A DNA stretch of 7,162 nucleotides from Planctomycetaceae bacterium. GTDB taxonomy: Bacteria > Planctomycetota > Planctomycetia > Pirellulales > Thermoguttaceae. Positions within the stretch are counted from its first letter, which is position 1; each line of letters opens with the position of its first letter. The notes below the pieces were generated by a model. That model was given only the letters and a program-made list of their open reading frames with translations. It searched no databases and was not told where the DNA came from. Shown here piece after piece: positions 6,888 through 7,162 of the stretch. Location: NCBI GenBank assembly GCA_031288765.1, contig JAITQV010000290.1:1-7162 (forward strand), given 5' to 3'. A program made the translations under genes and the position numbers.

Positions 6888-6968
6888 AAAAAAACGCGGA
6901 ATATTCGCGGAAAGATGTTAAACATTTTCCTACGTTTTAACATATTTCCGCGCAATATCCGCGTTTTT
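6888..6968. terminator. Bidirectional intrinsic terminator between convergent genes
   Basis: The left arm 6890-6923 (A-run, then ACGCGGA…CGCGGAAA…GTTAAA) pairs with the right arm 6934-6968 (TTTTAACAT…TTTCCGCG…TCCGCGTTTTT). The stem has about 32 pairs with one mismatch and three single-base bulges, around a 10-base loop. The right arm ends in five T residues for plus-strand transcripts. The left side begins with a run of A (6888-6894), giving T residues for minus-strand transcripts. It lies between the ends of two convergent genes, the expected place for a shared terminator. Confidence 0.75.
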
Positions 6969-7015
6969 CGTGTTTATAAGACAAATTGTTTGGTGTTGGG
7001 CGTTTTATTTTGCGG

Positions 7016-7162
7016 TTATTCCTCCGGCAAACCCGCAACACCAAAATCAATCCTCTTGAATTTCTTCGACTCACGAAGTTTGGTCAACGCCGCTTGAGTT
7101 ATGTTGGTATTGTCCTTCAATGTAAGATTCTCCAGTTTCGGCATCGCTAACAATAAGTCCGC
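7016..7162 (-). CDS. C-terminal fragment of a probable leucine-rich-repeat protein
   Basis: The window cuts this gene; only the last 48 codons and the TAA stop (complement of 7016-7018) are visible. The translation reads ADLLLAMPKLENLTLKDN, then TNITQAALTKLRESKKFKRI, then DFGVAGLPEE. The spacing LxxMPKLENLTLKDNTNIT, followed by a helical segment (QAALTKLRES) and another strand-like KFKRIDF, fits ribonuclease-inhibitor-type leucine-rich repeats. Such repeats have a strand followed by a helix and are abundant in Planctomycetota. Repeats of this kind bind other proteins; the partner and the N-terminal region (signal peptide, kinase or other domain) are outside the window. It converges on the synthetase gene and shares its terminator. 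The reading frame is sound; the family call rests on little more than one repeat. Confidence 0.6.
   Translation of the reverse strand, partial: ADLLLAMPKLENLTLKDNTNITQAALTKLRESKKFKRIDFGVAGLPEE

Noticed and set aside
4519..6943. GTTTTAACAT present on both sides of the synthetase gene (4519-4528 and 6934-6943)
   Set aside because: A 10-base AT-rich match is likely by chance in AT-rich intergenic DNA. The right copy is explained as part of the terminator stem, so there is no case for attachment sites.

Overview
The window holds three complete protein genes, one partial gene and three intergenic stretches. No gene identifies a species. A Planctomycetota or related PVC bacterium is a reasonable guess. 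It rests on the leucine-rich-repeat protein tail at the right edge, the free-standing (unfused) NAD(P)HX epimerase, the long soluble multi-PAS hybrid kinase, the weak Shine-Dalgarno sequences on the minus-strand genes and the hairpin-rich intergenic DNA. This is inference only; there is no rRNA, tRNA or ribosomal protein marker.

Layout. Positions 1-514 carry no convincing gene. They hold a cluster of inverted repeats, a probable minus-strand terminator, an 18-bp perfect palindrome and what looks like degenerate copies of an intergenic repeat. Two genes follow on the minus strand and are probably co-transcribed, read right to left. The first is a 943-residue soluble hybrid histidine kinase (1304-4135). 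About 21 bases after its stop comes an NAD(P)H-hydrate epimerase, nnrE (515-1282), whose C-terminus is extended by five in-frame copies of a 7-residue repeat. A 562-base divergent intergenic region (4136-4697) has candidate promoters for both directions and a strong long hairpin. On the plus strand is a fused alpha-beta ADP-forming acetyl-CoA synthetase (4698-6830). A long hairpin between A-rich and T-rich flanks separates it from a convergent minus-strand gene, of which only the last 48 codons (7016-7162) are visible; this looks like a leucine-rich-repeat protein.

Functional picture. The synthetase would conserve energy by making ATP from acyl-CoA thioesters such as acetyl-CoA. The epimerase repairs damaged hydrated NAD(P)H. 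The kinase is a cytosolic sensor with three PAS or PAS-like modules and two receiver domains, the first degenerate. Its output partner is not in the window. The kinase-nnrE pairing has no obvious pathway logic and may only reflect tight gene packing.

The most unusual feature is the epimerase C-terminal repeat. It appears to have arisen by tandem duplication of the 21 bases encoding the normal end of the domain (VQDIGLN). I found no mobile element, CRISPR array, RNA gene or clear sign of a new multi-gene system.
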